Assembly (NCBI GenBank): GCA_020216625.1
Contig: JAIUYB010000186.1
Coordinates: 1 to 5,639, forward strand
Direction: 5' to 3'
DNA from: Desulfarculus sp.
Lineage (GTDB): Bacteria; Desulfobacterota; Desulfarculia; Desulfarculales; Desulfarculaceae
Length of the DNA: 5,639 nucleotides
In this document: piece after piece, positions 3,102 through 5,639 of the stretch
How the letters are laid out: every line of letters begins with the position of its first letter
How positions within the stretch are numbered: the first letter of the stretch is position 1
Position numbers and translations under genes: made by a program
The notes under the pieces: model-generated
What the model was told of the DNA's origin: nothing
Database searches by the model: none
The model's input: the letters and a program-made list of their open reading frames with translations, nothing else

Positions 3102-5639
3102 CTACCAGGCCGCCTCCAACACCTCGGCCACCTGACCGGGGTCGCTCACCGGCCGGGCGTTGAAGATGCAGGCCGGGTCGGCCACGGCGTGGGCCGAGGC
3201 CTCGAAGACCGCCTCCTCCGGCACGCCCATGTCGCGCAGGCGGGTGGGGTGGCCGAGGCGGGCCATCAGCTCGGCCACGCCGTCGGCCGCCTTCAAGGCC
3301 GCCGCCAGGGGCTCCAGGCCGGCGACGTCCAGGCCCAGGGCCTTGGCCGCCTCCACCAGGGCCTCGGTGCAGTATTCGGCGTTGAAGCGCATCACGTGGG
3401 GCAGCACCAGGCCGCAGGCGCTGCCGTGGGGCAGGTTGTAGAGCGCGCCCAGGCTGTGGGCGATGGCGTGGGCCAGGCCCACCTGGGCCACGGTGAAGGC
3501 CCAGCCGGCCAGGGTGGCGGCCACCTGCATCTCCTGGCGGGCCTGGAGGTCCTCGCCGGACTCCACGCAGCGGGGCAGGTTCTTGGCGATCAGGCGGATG
3601 GCGTGGAAAGCCTGGGCGTCGCAGACCGGGTTGGAGCGCACGCTCATCACCGCCTCCAGGGCGTGGGTCAGGGCGTCCAGGCCGGTGCCGGCGGTGAGCA
3701 TGGGTGGCAGGCTCTTGACAAAAAGCGGGTCCAGCACCGCCAGGTTGGGATAGATGGCGTTCTCGATGATGTAGACCTTGCGGCCCACCGCCTGGTTCTT
3801 GATCACCGCCACGTTGGTCACCTCGCTGCCGGTGCCGGCGGTGGTGGGCACCACCAGGTGGGGGGCCACCGGGCCGGTGAGCCGCAGCACCGCCACGTGG
3901 TCCCCGGCTTGGCCGCCGTGCTTCAAGAGCACCGACAGGGCCTTGCCGGTGTCGATGACGCTGCCGCCGCCCACGCTGACCACCGCCTGGGCGTTCAGGG
4001 AGCGGGCCAGGGCGTGGGCCGCGTCGATGGTGGCGAAGCTGGAGTCCTGGCCGATGTCGTCGAAGACCCCCACGCAGTAGTCGCCCAGGGCGGCCAGGGC
4101 CTGGTCCTTGAGGCCGGCGGCGGCCACGCCCTGGTCGGTGAGCATGATGGCCCGGGTGACGCCCAGGGCCTGCAACTCGGTGGAAAGACAGGCCACCGAG
4201 CCCACCCCGGCGTTGACCTTGGTGGGTCCCAGGTAGGAGAAGCTGGTGGACTTGGGATAGCTGAACATCATCTGGAAGGCCAGCTTGTTGGCCGGGTCGG
4301 CCTCGGCCGAGACGTGCACCCGCTTGACCTGGGTGTACTCGCTCAGGCCCCAATGCCCCAACTCGCGCCCCACGCCGGATTGCTTGTAGCCGCCAAAGGG
4401 GCAGAAGTCGCCGAAGGCGTGGTAATCATTGATCCACATCGTCCCGGTGGCCACCCCGGCGGCGATGCGCTCGGCCCGGGCCACATTCCGGGACCAGACC
4501 CCGCCGGCCAGACCGTAGGGCGAGTCGTTGGCGATGGCCACCGCCTCCTCGTCGTCGCGGAACTTGATCACGCTCACCACCGGGCCGAAGATCTCCTCCC
4601 GGGCCACCCGCATGGAGTTGGACACCCCGGCCAGGATGGTGGGCTGGAAGAAGTAGCCGTCGTCCAGGTCGAAGCGCTCCGGCCGCGTCCCGCCGCAAAC
4701 CACCTGCGCGCCTTCCTTTTTCGCCAGGTCCACGTAGTATTCCACCGTCTGGCGCTGACCCTCGCTGACCAGGGGGCCCATTTGGCTGGTGGGGTCCAGT
4801 TGGTAGGCCATATGGATGTCGCCCACCCGTTTGGCCAGACGCTCCACGAACTGGTCGTGGATGCGCTCATGCACCAGGATCCGGGTGCCGGACTCGCAGA
4901 CCTGGCCGCAGTGGAAGAAGGTGCCAAAAAGCCCGCCGTCGATGGCCAGGTTCAGGTCGGCGTCGTCCAGGATGATGTTGGCGCTCTTGCCGCCCAGCTC
5001 CAGGGTGACCTTCTTCACCGTGTCGGCGGCCAGGCGCATGATGTTGCAGCCCACCTCGGTGGAACCGGTGAAGGCGATCTTGTCCACCCGGGGATCGGCG
5101 CACAGGACGTTGCCCAGCTCCGCCCCCGGCCCGGCCAGGACGTTCACCACCCCGGGGGGAATGTCGCTGTTGGCCACCGCCTCGGCCAGGATCAGGGCCG
5201 AGAGCGGGGTGTTGCTGGCTGGTTTGAGGATGATGGTGTTGCCCATCACCGTGGCCATGGTGATCTTCCACAGGGCCATGGTCAGGGGGAAGTTCCAGGG
5301 GATGATGCCCACGCAGACCCCCAGGGGCTCGCGGCGGACATAGTTGCGCCCCGGGAAGAAGGGGTTGCCCGCCACCGGGATCTCCTCCCGCCAGGGGAAG
5401 GTGGTCATGGCGTAGTGGGCCAGGTTGCGCACCAGCATCGAGCCCAGGAAGACCTCGGTCTTGGTGCGATTGATGATGCCGCCGGAGTCCATGGACTCAA
5501 AAAGGGCCAGGCGCACCGCCTGCTGCATCATGCGGTCGGCGAAGTCCATCATGACGCGGCCCCGGGCCTCCGGGGTGAGCCCCGACCAGACCCCGGAGTC
5601 GAAGGCCCGCCGCGCGGCGGCGATGGCCGCCTCGGCCTC
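3102..5639 (-). CDS. Fused aldehyde dehydrogenase / iron-containing alcohol dehydrogenase, 5' end outside the window
   Basis: 845 residues are visible, open to the window edge. Visible residues 1 to about 440 are a classical NAD(P)-dependent aldehyde dehydrogenase: P-W-N-F-P with Asn116, L-K-P-A with Lys139, F-T-G-S-T-E-V-G (190-197), general-base Glu214 in L-E-L-G-G-K, catalytic Cys248 in G-Q-V-C-E-S-G-T-R, and E-I-F-G-P-V. About 45-55 N-terminal residues are missing beyond the edge. Residues about 455-845 are a group III alcohol dehydrogenase: NAD-binding G-G-G-S-V-I-D (557-563), P-T-T-A-G-T-G-S-E, and all four metal ligands Asp655, His659, His724 and His738. Both active sites look intact. 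The pair would interconvert an alcohol and its aldehyde, and oxidise the aldehyde to the acid. The layout recalls AdhE, but AdhE carries a CoA-acylating domain of a different ALDH class. The full protein is probably about 890-900 residues. The substrate is unknown. The SCP2 gene follows downstream. Confidence 0.92.
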   Translation of the reverse strand, partial: EAEAAIAAARRAFDSGVWSGLTPEARGRVMMDFADRMMQQAVRLALFESMDSGGIINRTKTEVFLGSMLVRNLAHYAMTTFPWREEIPVAGNPFFPGRNYVRREPLGVCVGIIPWNFPLTMALWKITMATVMGNTIILKPASNTPLSALILAEAVANSDIPPGVVNVLAGPGAELGNVLCADPRVDKIAFTGSTEVGCNIMRLAADTVKKVTLELGGKSANIILDDADLNLAIDGGLFGTFFHCGQVCESGTRILVHERIHDQFVERLAKRVGDIHMAYQLDPTSQMGPLVSEGQRQTVEYYVDLAKKEGAQVVCGGTRPERFDLDDGYFFQPTILAGVSNSMRVAREEIFGPVVSVIKFRDDEEAVAIANDSPYGLAGGVWSRNVARAERIAAGVATGTMWINDYHAFGDFCPFGGYKQSGVGRELGHWGLSEYTQVKRVHVSAEADPANKLAFQMMFSYPKSTSFSYLGPTKVNAGVGSVACLSTELQALGVTRAIMLTDQGVAAAGLKDQALAALGDYCVGVFDDIGQDSSFATIDAAHALARSLNAQAVVSVGGGSVIDTGKALSVLLKHGGQAGDHVAVLRLTGPVAPHLVVPTTAGTGSEVTNVAVIKNQAVGRKVYIIENAIYPNLAVLDPLFVKSLPPMLTAGTGLDALTHALEAVMSVRSNPVCDAQAFHAIRLIAKNLPRCVESGEDLQARQEMQVAATLAGWAFTVAQVGLAHAIAHSLGALYNLPHGSACGLVLPHVMRFNAEYCTEALVEAAKALGLDVAGLEPLAAALKAADGVAELMARLGHPTRLRDMGVPEEAVFEASAHAVADPACIFNARPVSDPGQVAEVLEAAW

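Noticed and set aside
2965..4353. Long minus-strand open frame of 462 codons
   Set aside because: It overlaps the fused dehydrogenase in another frame and its product is a low-complexity Gly/Arg/Pro-rich string, typical of a shadow frame in GC-rich DNA.
3102..5639. Canonical AdhE (CoA-acylating)
   Set aside because: The N-terminal half has the Glu general base and motifs of hydrolytic ALDHs, which the acylating domain of AdhE lacks, so the adhE name would mislead.

Overview
The window looks like chromosome from a GC-rich anaerobic bacterium, most likely a sulfate-reducing or syntrophic member of the Desulfobacterota (former Deltaproteobacteria). This lineage is inferred from three things: a heterodisulfide-reductase-type iron-sulfur protein next to the end of a flavin/[2Fe-2S] oxidoreductase, an apparent selenoprotein, and an iron-dependent alcohol dehydrogenase module. 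No rRNA, tRNA, CRISPR array, transposase or phage gene is visible.

Left part, + strand. Positions 2-88 are the last 28 codons of a flavoprotein of the HdrF/FlxB/AsrB/sulfhydrogenase-gamma type. After a 201-nt gap with a candidate promoter comes the most notable gene, 290-1612. It is a 440-residue HdrD/DsrK-like iron-sulfur protein interrupted by one in-frame TGA at 983-985. The frame is the same on both sides. The TGA falls where related proteins carry the Cys of an E-C-G-H motif. It is followed at once by a stem-loop with a GG-starting apical loop that fits a bacterial SECIS element. I therefore read the TGA as selenocysteine (Sec232), not as a stop. An ordinary gene caller would split this gene in two. 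A strong rho-independent terminator (1641-1677) closes the unit.

Middle. A small Ala-rich, Cys-free helical protein of unknown function (1730-2269) follows its own near-perfect -10 box and a good ribosome binding site. The 307-nt convergent intergenic region (2270-2576) holds no credible gene but has a series of strong hairpins, the last a clear + strand terminator.

Right part, - strand. A large fused dehydrogenase (3102-5639, its 5' end beyond the window) joins a classical non-acylating-type aldehyde dehydrogenase to an iron-containing alcohol dehydrogenase. The domain order resembles AdhE, but the N-terminal half looks like a different ALDH class. It is followed 114 nt downstream by a 136-residue SCP2 sterol-carrier-type protein (2577-2987), probably in the same transcript. 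Together they suggest conversion of an alcohol to its aldehyde and acid (or the reverse), possibly with a hydrophobic substrate. The NADH made or used could connect to the Hdr-type electron-transfer module, but that link is inference.
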